Below are positions 7,089 through 15,051 of a stretch of 29,085 nucleotides of DNA, one piece after another; the first letter of the stretch is position 1, and every line of letters starts with the position of its first letter. Below the pieces are notes generated by a model. It saw only the letters and a list, made by a program, of their open reading frames with translations, had not been told where the DNA came from and made no database searches. This stretch comes from UBA2137 sp050251555 (lineage in GTDB: Bacteria > Pseudomonadota > Alphaproteobacteria > Micavibrionales > Micavibrionaceae), in NCBI GenBank assembly GCA_050251555.1, contig JBFWMN010000017.1, positions 1-29,085 of the forward strand, given 5' to 3'. A program made the position numbers and the translations under genes.

Positions 7089-7664
7089 ATGAAACACCGC
7101 GTTGCACACCGTAAACTGGGCCGTACCACGGCTCACCGTAAAGCCATGCTGGCAAACATGTCGGCAGCCCTCGTCAAGCACGAGCAGATCATCACAACTC
7201 TGCCCAAAGCGAAAGAACTGCGTCCTTTCGTAGAGAAACTGGTTACGCTCGGCAAAAAAGGCGGCTTGGCAAACTACCGCCGCGCTATCTCGATCATGCG
7301 CGACGAAACACAAGCCAAGAAAATCTTTGATGTTCTGGCCCCTCGTTATAAAGAGCGCCAAGGCGGTTACATCCGCGTCCTGAAAGCCGGTTTCCGTTAC
7401 GGTGACGCCGCCCCTATGGCAGTCATCGAATTCGTTGACCGCGATCCGTCTGCTAAAGGCGCTGATTCAGGCCCCGTTATGTCACAATTCGAAGAAGAGC
7501 AAGCCGCTCACACCGAAGCCGTGAAAGAAAAAGCCAAAACAAAGGCTGCTTCTGAAAAAGCGAAAAAAGACGCTGCTCCTAAAAAGGACACCGCGAAAAA
7601 AGCTGCCCCGAAAGCGGCAGCCACAAAAACCCCCGCGAAAAAGCCTTCTGCTAAGAAGGTCTAA
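7089..7664 (+). CDS. rplQ: 50S ribosomal protein L17 with long Lys/Ala C-terminal tail
   Basis: Residues 1-118 are a standard L17 domain: MKHRVAHRKLGRTTAHRKAM, then LVKHEQIITTLPKAKELRP, and the C-terminal GGYIRVLKAGFRYGDAAPMAVIEFVD. L17 lies near the polypeptide exit of the large subunit. A further ~73 residues follow. First comes an acidic/Gln stretch (SQFEEEQAAHTEA), then about 50 residues almost only of K, A, P, D and T (repeats such as KKAAPKAAA and TPAKKPSAKK). Bacterial L17 is usually about 120-140 residues, so this tail is long. It closes the ribosomal cluster and is followed by a strong terminator. Confidence 0.95.
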   Translation: MKHRVAHRKLGRTTAHRKAMLANMSAALVKHEQIITTLPKAKELRPFVEKLVTLGKKGGLANYRRAISIMRDETQAKKIFDVLAPRYKERQGGYIRVLKAGFRYGDAAPMAVIEFVDRDPSAKGADSGPVMSQFEEEQAAHTEAVKEKAKTKAASEKAKKDAAPKKDTAKKAAPKAAATKTPAKKPSAKKV

Positions 7665-7697
7665 TTCCCAACGGGATCAGTTACGAGATCAAGAAAG

Positions 7698-7725
7698 CGG
7701 CGCTCCAAACGGGCGCCGTTTTTTT
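7698..7725 (+). terminator. Intrinsic terminator after rplQ
   Basis: The arms 7698-7705 (CGGCGCTC) and 7711-7718 (GGGCGCCG) pair over 8 bp with one G-U pair and a 5-nt loop (CAAAC), followed by seven T (7719-7725). It ends the ribosomal-protein cluster 34 bp after the rplQ stop. The T run overlaps the TAA stop (read on the minus strand) of the converging gene at 7724-8485, so the two transcription units abut with no free spacer. Confidence 0.88.
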
Positions 7726-8485
7726 ATAGGGCAAAAAAGGCGAGGCGATTATTTCCCTCAAACATCAGACGCGTGGGTGAGCGGTGATAGAGATGCTCCC
7801 CCATAATGATCAATTGGTTGGCAGGCACGACACGCAAGCGGGCTTCCAGATCGGGGCGGTCGGCAATCCCTTTGAAGTAATGATAGGGGTCCCAATCATT
7901 TTCCGAATTCAGCCGATTGAGATACAGCATGTCGTCTTGCGACATCTCACCAATCATGATTTCAAGGCCGGCTGACCCGCATGCCGTGACATGCATGGCC
8001 CCTGCACAATGCGTGTGCAGATCGGGGCTGGGCGGGATAACGGAGGCATCGCCAAATTGGGCGGCAAGCTCAATGTTTGTCGTATTGAAGGGAGATATAC
8101 AATCTTTGACGCGCTGCTGTATCCCATGAAAATGAAAAAGGGCCGCCTGCAACGCATCAGGCAAATCCGATGTGATGGGCGGTTCGCCGTCAAACTCCGT
8201 CATAATCTGCCGGTCCTTGACATGAATGGTCGAGCTATTGGCTTCGACAAAATCATGGATCAGGCGAATATGCCCTTCGCGCAAATTTGCGGTGGCGGAG
8301 GGGAAAAAATCACGCAGGATAATCGCGTGCCATTGTCCGTCTTTCAGTTCGTGCAAAGCTGATTGAAACTCTTCAGGATCAAAGAGGATAAGCGGATCAT
8401 CGCCTTCCTGCAGGGCAGGATACGACTTGAGAGGCTCACGGATCAAATCCGGATCGGTGATGATATTATCGTCAGTTCGCTGCAT
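7724..8485 (-). CDS. Unrecognised cytoplasmic protein, possible beta-helix (DUF1826/2OG-oxygenase-like) fold
   Basis: This is a 253-residue acidic protein with no signal peptide or membrane segment. I do not recognise it with confidence. The C-terminal half contains DLHTHCAGAMHVTACGSAGLEIMIG (around residues 154-178) and ends with HLYHRSPTR followed by a hydrophobic terminus (NNRLAFFAL). An early His-x-His, a Gly-rich turn, then a late His-Arg-Ser-Pro is the layout of double-stranded beta-helix metal proteins such as DUF1826 or Fe(II)/2-oxoglutarate oxygenases. That is a pattern impression only. It converges on rplQ and shares its terminator region. Downstream of an MESH1-like gene by 71 bp, the two may form a small minus-strand unit. 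No good Shine-Dalgarno precedes either ATG (8485 or 8490). Confidence 0.6.
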   Translation of the reverse strand: MQRTDDNIITDPDLIREPLKSYPALQEGDDPLILFDPEEFQSALHELKDGQWHAIILRDFFPSATANLREGHIRLIHDFVEANSSTIHVKDRQIMTEFDGEPPITSDLPDALQAALFHFHGIQQRVKDCISPFNTTNIELAAQFGDASVIPPSPDLHTHCAGAMHVTACGSAGLEIMIGEMSQDDMLYLNRLNSENDWDPYHYFKGIADRPDLEARLRVVPANQLIIMGEHLYHRSPTRLMFEGNNRLAFFAL

Positions 8486-8556
8486 GACATGTTATTAACA
8501 TAATCATATATCAAAAAACAAGGAAAACAGGCAGCGAGAGGGAATGAGACATCCTC

Positions 8557-9243
8557 TCAGACAATCGGAAAATCAAAGCCTCTGATCTGTCCGCTATGGG
8601 TGAAGGCGACTTGCCCGCTTGAGGCCACATGCCGAATGGGTAGGGGCTCAGGGTTATTGAGAATATCCATCACAGTTTCGTTGGGAATACATGCCGAAAT
8701 CGTCAGAAGGGGCAATGAGCGGTCATATTTCCGTGCCAGACGGGCGGCACGTTTCGGGTCTTTTTCTGCCAGATCGGCAACGCGCTCTGGGTGGCGATTA
8801 TCCAGATTATCCGCCAGTTTACCGACAATGGCCCCGCGATTGTTGGACTCAATCAGGGCGAGAATTTTTTCCTGATAGGGGCGTATGTCATCTTCATCTT
8901 TTGTCAGAAGAAGGATGATGTCCACGCAGTCTTGAGAATATCCGCGTTCCAGAAAGAAAGGGGCGTACAGCTCCTTCGGGGTTGTTTTGGGATCAAGATG
9001 CGGCGCAATTCGTGTTTTGCAATCTTCGATGGTGTCATGAAAGAGCATGGCAAAGACAACGTCTTCGGGGGCATCGGGCCATAGGCGCAAGAGATTGCTG
9101 GTGGCGCGCAAAGGGTGGAAATAATAGGGATAGCCGCTTGGATCTTCCTGACTCTCATGCAGCCATTTCATCAACGCAACAGTGTCCGCCAAAGTGGGGC
9201 GACCGGATGCAGCAACGGGAAAATCACGAGCGTGAATATTCAT
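8557..9243 (-). CDS. RelA/SpoT-type HD hydrolase, MESH1-like (putative (p)ppGpp or related nucleotide pyrophosphohydrolase)
   Basis: This 228-residue protein has the metal-binding HD pattern of RelA/SpoT hydrolases: H43 in YYFHPLRA, H69-D70 in LFHDTIED, and D145 in GKLADNLDNR. The E73-D74 pair, needed for (p)ppGpp hydrolysis in the family, is present. There is no synthetase, TGS or ACT domain, so it is a stand-alone small hydrolase. The region after residue ~175 is not recognisable. I choose the ATG at 9243, preceded by AAAAGG about 10 bp upstream on the minus strand, rather than 9282 which has none. It diverges from rarA across a 137-bp gap that must hold promoters for both. Substrate is inferred from the family; NADPH or other pyrophosphates are also possible. 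Confidence 0.8.
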   Translation of the reverse strand: MNIHARDFPVAASGRPTLADTVALMKWLHESQEDPSGYPYYFHPLRATSNLLRLWPDAPEDVVFAMLFHDTIEDCKTRIAPHLDPKTTPKELYAPFFLERGYSQDCVDIILLLTKDEDDIRPYQEKILALIESNNRGAIVGKLADNLDNRHPERVADLAEKDPKRAARLARKYDRSLPLLTISACIPNETVMDILNNPEPLPIRHVASSGQVAFTHSGQIRGFDFPIV

Positions 9244-9380
9244 CGTATGCGCCTTTTGGCATGATTTGCTGCCGCATTGCAATAGTTATTTTCATATTCA
9301 ACATTAGTCATATACGCGATTGCAGGCGGCATGTGTTTTAGGACTCGCATGGCTTACGCGTTCGCGCTATGTTCTGTTCC

Positions 9381-10703
9381 ATGTCAACCCATACCAGCCT
9401 GTTCGATTCGGATGAAGATGTCTCTGAGAGCGAAAACCGCCCTCTGCCTGATCTCTTGCGCCCGAAAAGCCTTGATGAGGTCATCGGGCAGGATCATATT
9501 TTGGGCGAGAATGCTCCGCTAACCCGTATGCTCAAAAGCGGACATCTCTCCTCCCTTATTTTTTGGGGACCTCCGGGATGCGGCAAAACGACAATGGCGC
9601 GTATTCTGGCCTCGCACACTGACCTTCATTTCGAACAGACCTCGGCGATTTTCTCAGGCGTTGCCGATCTAAAAAAACTCTTCGAAGGGGCCAAGCTTCG
9701 CAAACGGAACGGGCGGGGCACGCTTTTATTCGTAGATGAAATTCACCGCTTTAATAAATCGCAGCAGGATGCCTTCTTGCCCGTCATGGAAGACGGCACG
9801 ATTACCTTGATCGGCGCGACGACGGAAAACCCCTCATTTGAGCTGAATGCGGCGCTTCTCTCGCGCTCGCAAGTTCTGGTGCTGCGTCGTCTGGATGAAG
9901 CGGCTTTAGAAGCCCTCATTGCCCGCGTCGAAGACTATATGGATGCGAAACTCCCCGTGACAGATGATGCGCGTGACAGCTTGAAATCACTGGCGGATGG
10001 CGACGGGCGTTATCTGCTCTCGCTTGTCGAACAGATTTTTGCGCAAGCCGACCCTGACAGCCCTTGGACTCAAGAGCAGTTATTCGCAAGTCTTCAAAAG
10101 CGCGCCCCTCTTTATGATAAAAAAGACGATGCGCATTACAACCTCATCTCTGCCCTTCATAAATCAATGCGGGGGTCTGACGTTGATGCCACGCTCTATT
10201 GGTTCACGCGTATGCTTGAGGGGGGCGAAGATCCGCGCTATATCGCACGCCGCATGTCCCGTATGGCTGTTGAGGATGTCGGCCTTGCCGACCCCCAAGC
10301 CTTGCAGATCGTTTTGAATGCATGGGAAGCCTATGAGCGTTTGGGCTCACCTGAAGGTGAGTTGGCTTTGGCACAAGCCATGATTTATCTGGCGACCGCC
10401 CCCAAATCCAATGCGGCCTATGTCGCCTATAAAGCCGCCAAGGTGCGGGCAGGGGAAACGGGTTCGCTGATGCCGCCCAAACATATCCTGAATGCGCCAA
10501 CCAAGCTGATGAAGGAACAAGGCTATGGGTCAGGCTATGCTTATGATCCCGATACACAAGACGGGTTTTCGGGGCAGAATTACTTTCCGGATGAAATGCC
10601 GCGTGTGCGCTTTTATGATCCACCCGAGCGCGGTTTCGAGCGCGAGATCAGAAAGCGGCTTGAGTATTGGGACAAGCTTCGCGCCAAGAAAAACGCAAAC
10701 TAG
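9381..10703 (+). CDS. rarA: Replication-associated recombination protein RarA (MgsA), AAA+ ATPase
   Basis: The ~440-residue AAA+ protein acts at stalled replication forks with SSB and the clamp. It shows RPKSLDEVIGQDHILG near the N-terminus, Walker A GPPGCGKTT (residues 63-71), Walker B LLFVDEIHRFN, sensor 1 GATTENPSFELN, an Arg finger in ALLSRSQV, and the C-terminal MgsA segments (HKSMRGSDVDATLYWFTRMLEGGEDPRYIARR and APKSNAAYVAY). An earlier in-frame ATG lies at 9369; MSTHTSLFD at 9381 looks like the true N-terminus. Neither has a visible Shine-Dalgarno, so a leaderless or weakly initiated mRNA is possible. Its stop abuts the stop of the converging transporter gene. Confidence 0.95.
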   Translation: MSTHTSLFDSDEDVSESENRPLPDLLRPKSLDEVIGQDHILGENAPLTRMLKSGHLSSLIFWGPPGCGKTTMARILASHTDLHFEQTSAIFSGVADLKKLFEGAKLRKRNGRGTLLFVDEIHRFNKSQQDAFLPVMEDGTITLIGATTENPSFELNAALLSRSQVLVLRRLDEAALEALIARVEDYMDAKLPVTDDARDSLKSLADGDGRYLLSLVEQIFAQADPDSPWTQEQLFASLQKRAPLYDKKDDAHYNLISALHKSMRGSDVDATLYWFTRMLEGGEDPRYIARRMSRMAVEDVGLADPQALQIVLNAWEAYERLGSPEGELALAQAMIYLATAPKSNAAYVAYKAAKVRAGETGSLMPPKHILNAPTKLMKEQGYGSGYAYDPDTQDGFSGQNYFPDEMPRVRFYDPPERGFEREIRKRLEYWDKLRAKKNAN

Positions 10704-11558
10704 CTAGTCTTTGGCGCGAATAAGCGCAATGCCGCTTGCACCGATAATGGCCAGGCCCAGCAAAGTCAGCGGGTCGGGCGTATGCGCGAAAAACGCGATG
10801 CCGAAGGCAACACCCCAGATAAGCTGCGAATAATGGGTCGGTGCGACAATCGCTGATTTGGCATAGCGAAATGCGCTTGATGTCAGCATGATGCCTGCGC
10901 CGAATAAAAGGCCGCCGATCAGGGTCATGAATGCTTGGGTCAGCGTAAAGCCTGCAAAATGCATCAGAGTGGGCGGCAATGTCACAAGGGCAATCGCGAC
11001 AGAGGGGAAAAAGGAGAACGATAGGGCGGTTTCCCCGGGCATCATGCGGATGATATTGTTACGGACACCTGCCATGATAGCCGACGCGAGAAGGGCAATG
11101 ACCGCCCATGAAAACCCGTAAATATCGGGGCGCATGGCAATCACCACCCCTACAAAGCCGCCGCCGATTATAAACCAGATGATCGGTTTCGGATGTTCTT
11201 TGAGCATGGGCACGGCAAAGGCGGCTGTCAAAAACGGCATCAGGAAAAGCACGGCATAAGCATTGGCTAAAGGAAGCTGTGAAAAGCCGTAAAAAATCAT
11301 GGCTTGGGTCGGGGCTTGGAGGAGGGCGCGTGCCAAATGCAGTTTGCGGTTCTTTGTTTGTAGGGTTGCCCTCAAACCGCCTAGGCGGCGCGCAAAAAAC
11401 AGTAGGAAGACAATACCGATCACGGCATAGAAGAACGAGACCTGCACGGCAGGCTGACCCATATGGGTCAGCTTTTTGGCCAGCACATCACAGCATGAAA
11501 AAAGGAAAAACCCTGTGAAGGCCATTGTGAGGCCTTTGGTCTTGTCGGAAAATTGCAC
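10704..11558 (-). CDS. EamA-type (DMT superfamily) transporter
   Basis: The 284-residue integral membrane protein has about ten hydrophobic segments arranged as two EamA repeats. The first covers residues 10-135 with FYGFSQLPLANAYAVLFLMPFLTAAFAVPMLKE in 20-residue pieces. The second covers residues 145-280 with SSAFRYAKSAIVAPTHYSQLIWGVAFG and a short basic C-terminus. The substrate cannot be deduced; DMT carriers export amino acids, metabolites or drugs. The gene diverges from crcB with only 63 bp between the starts. Its TAG stop and that of rarA share a TAGCTA palindrome at 10701-10706. Confidence 0.88.
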   Translation of the reverse strand: MQFSDKTKGLTMAFTGFFLFSCCDVLAKKLTHMGQPAVQVSFFYAVIGIVFLLFFARRLGGLRATLQTKNRKLHLARALLQAPTQAMIFYGFSQLPLANAYAVLFLMPFLTAAFAVPMLKEHPKPIIWFIIGGGFVGVVIAMRPDIYGFSWAVIALLASAIMAGVRNNIIRMMPGETALSFSFFPSVAIALVTLPPTLMHFAGFTLTQAFMTLIGGLLFGAGIMLTSSAFRYAKSAIVAPTHYSQLIWGVAFGIAFFAHTPDPLTLLGLAIIGASGIALIRAKD

Positions 11559-11621
11559 AGGAATAAACCTTCCACAGGGAGTGATCTTTGACTATAAGAA
11601 GACTAACAAAAGGATAGGATT

Positions 11622-12011
11622 TTGACGATACCCCTTCTTCTCGCTATTGCTTCGGGCGGTGCCCTTGGTGCTTTATCGCGCCACGGGCTGTCGTCGTTGA
11701 TTGCGCGTTTAAGCGAGGGAAGCGCCTTTCCGCTGGGTATTCTGATCTGCAATGTGCTGGGTTCATTTTTGATGGGTGTACTGATCGCCACACTGGCCCT
11801 CAAAGGTCAGGCATCCGAGCAAATGCGGGCGTTCTTAAGCGTCGGGTTTTTAGGCGCATTTACCACCTTTTCAACATTCTCGCTGGAGACCGTCACATTG
11901 ATCGAGCGCGGGGCTTATACTCAAGCAGGTCTTTATATTGTCGCTTCAGTCGCATTTTCGGTTCTTTTTCTGTTCGCCGGAATGGCACTTACCAAAGGGG
12001 TACTCTCATGA
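11622..12011 (+). CDS. crcB: Fluoride ion channel CrcB/FluC
   Basis: The 129-residue four-helix membrane protein has the Fluc signatures GALGALSRHGL near the N-terminus, GILICNVLGSFLMGVL (central Asn), and the Phe-box region VGFLGAFTTFSTFSLE. The channel works as an antiparallel dimer and exports toxic fluoride. The start is a TTG at 11622, preceded by AGGATAGGA; no ATG lies nearby in frame. No crcB-type fluoride riboswitch was visible in the 63 bp upstream. The stop overlaps the rluC-like start by 4 bp (ATGA). Confidence 0.93.
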   Translation: MTIPLLLAIASGGALGALSRHGLSSLIARLSEGSAFPLGILICNVLGSFLMGVLIATLALKGQASEQMRAFLSVGFLGAFTTFSTFSLETVTLIERGAYTQAGLYIVASVAFSVLFLFAGMALTKGVLS

Positions 12012-13000
12012 GTGAAACACGTCAGCAGGTCAGAACCCTTACGGTTCGTGAGGATGAAGACGGACAGCGTCTTGACCGCTATCTGAAAAAGCATATCGGC
12101 AGAACACCGTTTGCTCTGGTGCAAAAAATCATAAGAACGGGTCAGGTACGGGTCGACGGCAAGCGTGCCAAGATGGACACGCGTATCTATGTCGGGCAGC
12201 AGGTGCGTATCCCGCCCGTTGAGGACAAACACGGGCCGGTCACTTTTAAAAAGCTTCCGGGTGACGCCGATCTTCTGAAATCAATGATCGTCTTTGATGA
12301 CGGCGATTTGATGGTGATGAACAAACCTTACGGGCTGGCAACGCAAGGTGGGTCTAAAATCACCCGCCACGTGGACGGACTTCTTGAGTTAATGACCGAC
12401 AGGAAAGGCGTACGCCCCAAGCTTGTCCACCGTCTGGACCGTGACACGTCAGGCCTTTTAATCGCCGCACGTAAGCTCGCCACCGTACAGAAGATGGGTA
12501 AAATCTTTCAGGGACGTGAAATCCGCAAATATTACTGGGCGGTCACAGTCGGCGTGCCCGAGCCACGCGAAGGGGCCGTTGTGATGCCTTTGGGCAAGGG
12601 CACGGGCTCGATGAAAGACACGATGGTTCATGATGCCGAATTTGGCAAATACGCCAAAACCGAATTCTCGGTGCTTGAAACAGCGGGAAATTCGGCGGCT
12701 TTTGTGGCCTTCTGGCCTCGTACGGGACGCACACACCAGATTAGGGCACATGCCACATATGGCCTGGAAACACCGCTTTTGGGCGATGAGAAATATAACG
12801 GCATGACCAAGGAATTTGATGATCTGGGCGTGGCGACACGTTTGCATCTTCATGCCTGGCGTATTATCTGTCCTAACCCGAACGGCAAAGGATTTCTTGA
12901 TTTGAAAGCGCCGCTGCCGCAAGATTTAAAGGCGACATTTAAGGCTTTTGGCTTCCATGCCGACCCAAAAGCCGACCCGTTTGTCGATATCGACCTTTAA
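12008..13000 (+). CDS. rluC: Ribosomal large subunit pseudouridine synthase, RluA family (RluC-like)
   Basis: The 330-residue enzyme converts specific uridines of 23S rRNA to pseudouridine. An N-terminal S4 RNA-binding domain (about residues 18-65, QRLDRYLKKHIGRTP … GQVRVDGKR) precedes the catalytic domain with HRLDRDTSGLLI (residues 141-152), the catalytic Asp being D144. GRTHQIRAHATYG and LHLHAW follow. The order in the cluster (after crcB, before the ATP12 gene) and the S4-plus-RluA layout suggest RluC, but RluD-type specificity cannot be excluded. Start ATG at 12008 overlaps the crcB stop, so it is translationally coupled. Confidence 0.92.
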   Translation: MSETRQQVRTLTVREDEDGQRLDRYLKKHIGRTPFALVQKIIRTGQVRVDGKRAKMDTRIYVGQQVRIPPVEDKHGPVTFKKLPGDADLLKSMIVFDDGDLMVMNKPYGLATQGGSKITRHVDGLLELMTDRKGVRPKLVHRLDRDTSGLLIAARKLATVQKMGKIFQGREIRKYYWAVTVGVPEPREGAVVMPLGKGTGSMKDTMVHDAEFGKYAKTEFSVLETAGNSAAFVAFWPRTGRTHQIRAHATYGLETPLLGDEKYNGMTKEFDDLGVATRLHLHAWRIICPNPNGKGFLDLKAPLPQDLKATFKAFGFHADPKADPFVDIDL

Positions 13001-13037
13001 ACGTAACACAAATTACAGCTTTAAGTCAGCTTCACAC

Positions 13038-13961
13038 ATGGTTCTTTTTAACGATACCGAGCCCAAAAGCGCCCCGACCCTGTTTGGCACGATCGTCAAA
13101 TGGCTGTTTCGCCTTGTTCTGATCCTTGTTTGCTTCATCGCGTTTTTTATCGGTGCATTAAACCTCCTGCACGGAAAAGGCGAAGCGCAGCGTCGTGGTC
13201 TTGAAGGCGCTTTGGCAGATGTGACGGGCCTGCAAACCGAGATAGGCGCACTGAATGAATTCAAGCTTTTCCCGCGCCTGATTGTCGATGTCAGTGATGT
13301 AACGCTCAGCGATCCCAACGGTAGGGGGCTTGTTGCGCATATTGACTATATGCGTTTTGCCGCGCCCGGTGTGATCGTTCTCACACGCTCCAACCGCTTT
13401 TCTAATCTGGAGATGAGCCATCTGGTCTTTTTTGAAAACGGCCTGCCTGCTCTGGATATTGGAAAAGTCGCGCCTAAGACCGACCCTGAAACCAAAAAGA
13501 CAAAGCTGGTGATGGAAGGTGAGGTCAAAAAATCAGAGCCTTTCAATCTGTCCACGGCGCTGGACACACTGGTTGCGGGTAAGGATGAAAATGCGCTCTA
13601 TGCGTTCGCAACCCGTCTTCCCTTTACACTTGATCAAGGAAAAGACAGTTTTGCAGGTAAGCTTTATGCCGGTCCGAACGGTTTCGTTTTGAGCGGCGCA
13701 GGCCATTTTGACGCAAATGACAAAGAAAAAGTGGATGTGGCTTGTTTGATGGCAGACCTGAGTGTAAAGGCATTTACCGTCCAGTTGGCTAATCTGATTA
13801 TGGTTGATGCCAAGGACGCGGTCGCACGCGGTAAGGGTACTTACGACCCTGCGACGGGCTGGTCGTTCTATCTGGACCCCACCCCTGAGATACAGGCGGC
13901 CCCTTTGGATGCGGATGAACTCGATCAAGGCGATCCCTGCCGCGAGGCCCTCACCAAATGA
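13038..13961 (+). CDS. Membrane-anchored AsmA-like protein of unknown function
   Basis: The 307-residue protein begins with a short cytoplasmic segment and one strong hydrophobic helix (about residues 19-40). A periplasmic domain follows whose early part (ALNEFKLFPRLIVDVSDVTLSDPNG, split over residues 74-98) matches the opening strands of AsmA/YhdP-type lipid-transport proteins. The rest has alternating beta-strand character with a charged stretch (KTDPETKKTK). Its N-terminus is AsmA-like but it is far shorter than the full family. I place the start at ATG 13038, because the longer alternative from a TTG at 12948 would run into rluC. No clear Shine-Dalgarno. The stop overlaps the ATP12 start by 4 bp. 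Confidence 0.7.
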   Translation: MVLFNDTEPKSAPTLFGTIVKWLFRLVLILVCFIAFFIGALNLLHGKGEAQRRGLEGALADVTGLQTEIGALNEFKLFPRLIVDVSDVTLSDPNGRGLVAHIDYMRFAAPGVIVLTRSNRFSNLEMSHLVFFENGLPALDIGKVAPKTDPETKKTKLVMEGEVKKSEPFNLSTALDTLVAGKDENALYAFATRLPFTLDQGKDSFAGKLYAGPNGFVLSGAGHFDANDKEKVDVACLMADLSVKAFTVQLANLIMVDAKDAVARGKGTYDPATGWSFYLDPTPEIQAAPLDADELDQGDPCREALTK

Positions 13962-14683
13962 AGCGTTTTTATAAAGTAGCCGAGGTGAGCGCTTGTCCGC
14001 CTCACGGATTTCATGTGTGTCTGGACGGGAAGCCCCTTAAAAAACAAAGCGGCGAGGCACTTGTTATTTCCCATCAGGCACTGGCTGACAAGCTGGCTGC
14101 GGAATGGGCGGCACAAACCGATGCCATCATTCCGGAAAATATGCCCTTCATGCAGTTGCTGGCAACGGCATATGACCGTGTAGCGGCGGAGCGTCACGCC
14201 ATATTGCCGCCGCTTCTGGCCTATCTGCCAACCGATTTGATCCGTTACCGCGCCCCTGCACAAGGTGCGGAAATTGGTATGGCAGAGGCACAAGATAAAG
14301 CGTGGAATCCTTGGCTCGTTTGGTTTGAAAAACACTATGGCGTCAAACTGGAAACCACCACAGGGCTTGCCGCGCTTGCCAAAGATACGGCGCTTGAAGC
14401 CCGTTTGAAGGAAGAGCTGGAGGCGTTGGATGATTTGCATTTCACGCTTTTGCAAACCGTGACCAATGAGAGCGGATCGCTGATATTGGCACTTGCCTTT
14501 TTAAGAGGGGATTTATCCGCACAACTCTTATTCGAGGCCGCCTATGTCGAGGAACTGGTCATGGGTACAAAATATAATGAAGACTTTTACGGCATAGACC
14601 CGTTGCAGGAAAAAGTGCGCAACGCCAAAAAGCGTTTCTTTGAGGCTGCCGAAACATTGCGCGATATCCTGCGGGAAGGGTGA
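13958..14683 (+). CDS. ATP12 family F1-ATPase assembly chaperone
   Basis: This 241-residue protein matches the ATP12 family: an N-terminal RFYKVAEVS-x-CPPHGFHVCLDGKPLK segment, LAAEWAAQTDAIIPENMPFMQLLATAYDRV at residues 46-75, TDLIRYRAPA, and WNPWLVWFEKHYGVKLETTTGL. ATP12 binds the F1 alpha subunit during assembly and is known in mitochondria and alphaproteobacteria, so it is the best lineage marker in the window. It starts in the ATGA overlap with the preceding gene and ends 5 bp before the next ATG. Confidence 0.92.
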   Translation: MKRFYKVAEVSACPPHGFHVCLDGKPLKKQSGEALVISHQALADKLAAEWAAQTDAIIPENMPFMQLLATAYDRVAAERHAILPPLLAYLPTDLIRYRAPAQGAEIGMAEAQDKAWNPWLVWFEKHYGVKLETTTGLAALAKDTALEARLKEELEALDDLHFTLLQTVTNESGSLILALAFLRGDLSAQLLFEAAYVEELVMGTKYNEDFYGIDPLQEKVRNAKKRFFEAAETLRDILREG

Positions 14684-14688
14684 GGGCG

Positions 14689-15051
14689 ATGGCGGGCTGG
14701 CTGAATTATACCGTTCCTGTCTTTCTTTTGGCGCTTTCCAATCTCTTCATGACGACAGCATGGTACTGGCATCTCAAATTCCCGGGAAAACCGATTATGC
14801 TGGTTATCCTCATCTCATGGGGGCTGGCCTTTATCGAATATTGCATGGCTGTGCCTGCCAACCGCATCGGCTATCAGGTTTATAATGCGGCGGAACTCAA
14901 AACCATTCAGGAAGTTTTGACGCTGATTATCTTTGTCGCTTTCTCGGTTTTATATCTGGGTGAAAAGCTCAACTGGCAGCATATACTGGGCTTTGCCGTG
15001 ATGGGCATGGGCGCATGGTTGATTTTTACGGCGGGGGGCAAACATGTCTGA
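14689..15051 (+). CDS. DUF486 small membrane protein (DMT-related)
   Basis: The 120-residue protein has four hydrophobic segments and the DUF486 pattern: TTAWYWHLKFPGKP near residue 25, SWGLAFIEYCMAVPANRIGY at about residues 44-63, and LKTIQEVLTLIIFVAFSVLYLGE. DUF486 proteins belong to the drug/metabolite transporter group; no substrate is known to me. I choose ATG 14689, where AAGGGTGAGGG from the ATP12 end serves as ribosome-binding site; a GTG at 14680 is the alternative. It overlaps tag by 8 bp. Confidence 0.85.
   Translation: MAGWLNYTVPVFLLALSNLFMTTAWYWHLKFPGKPIMLVILISWGLAFIEYCMAVPANRIGYQVYNAAELKTIQEVLTLIIFVAFSVLYLGEKLNWQHILGFAVMGMGAWLIFTAGGKHV

Noticed and set aside
11559..11621. Fluoride riboswitch upstream of crcB
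   Set aside because: The 63-bp gap is short and I could not find the crcB-motif pseudoknot elements in it.
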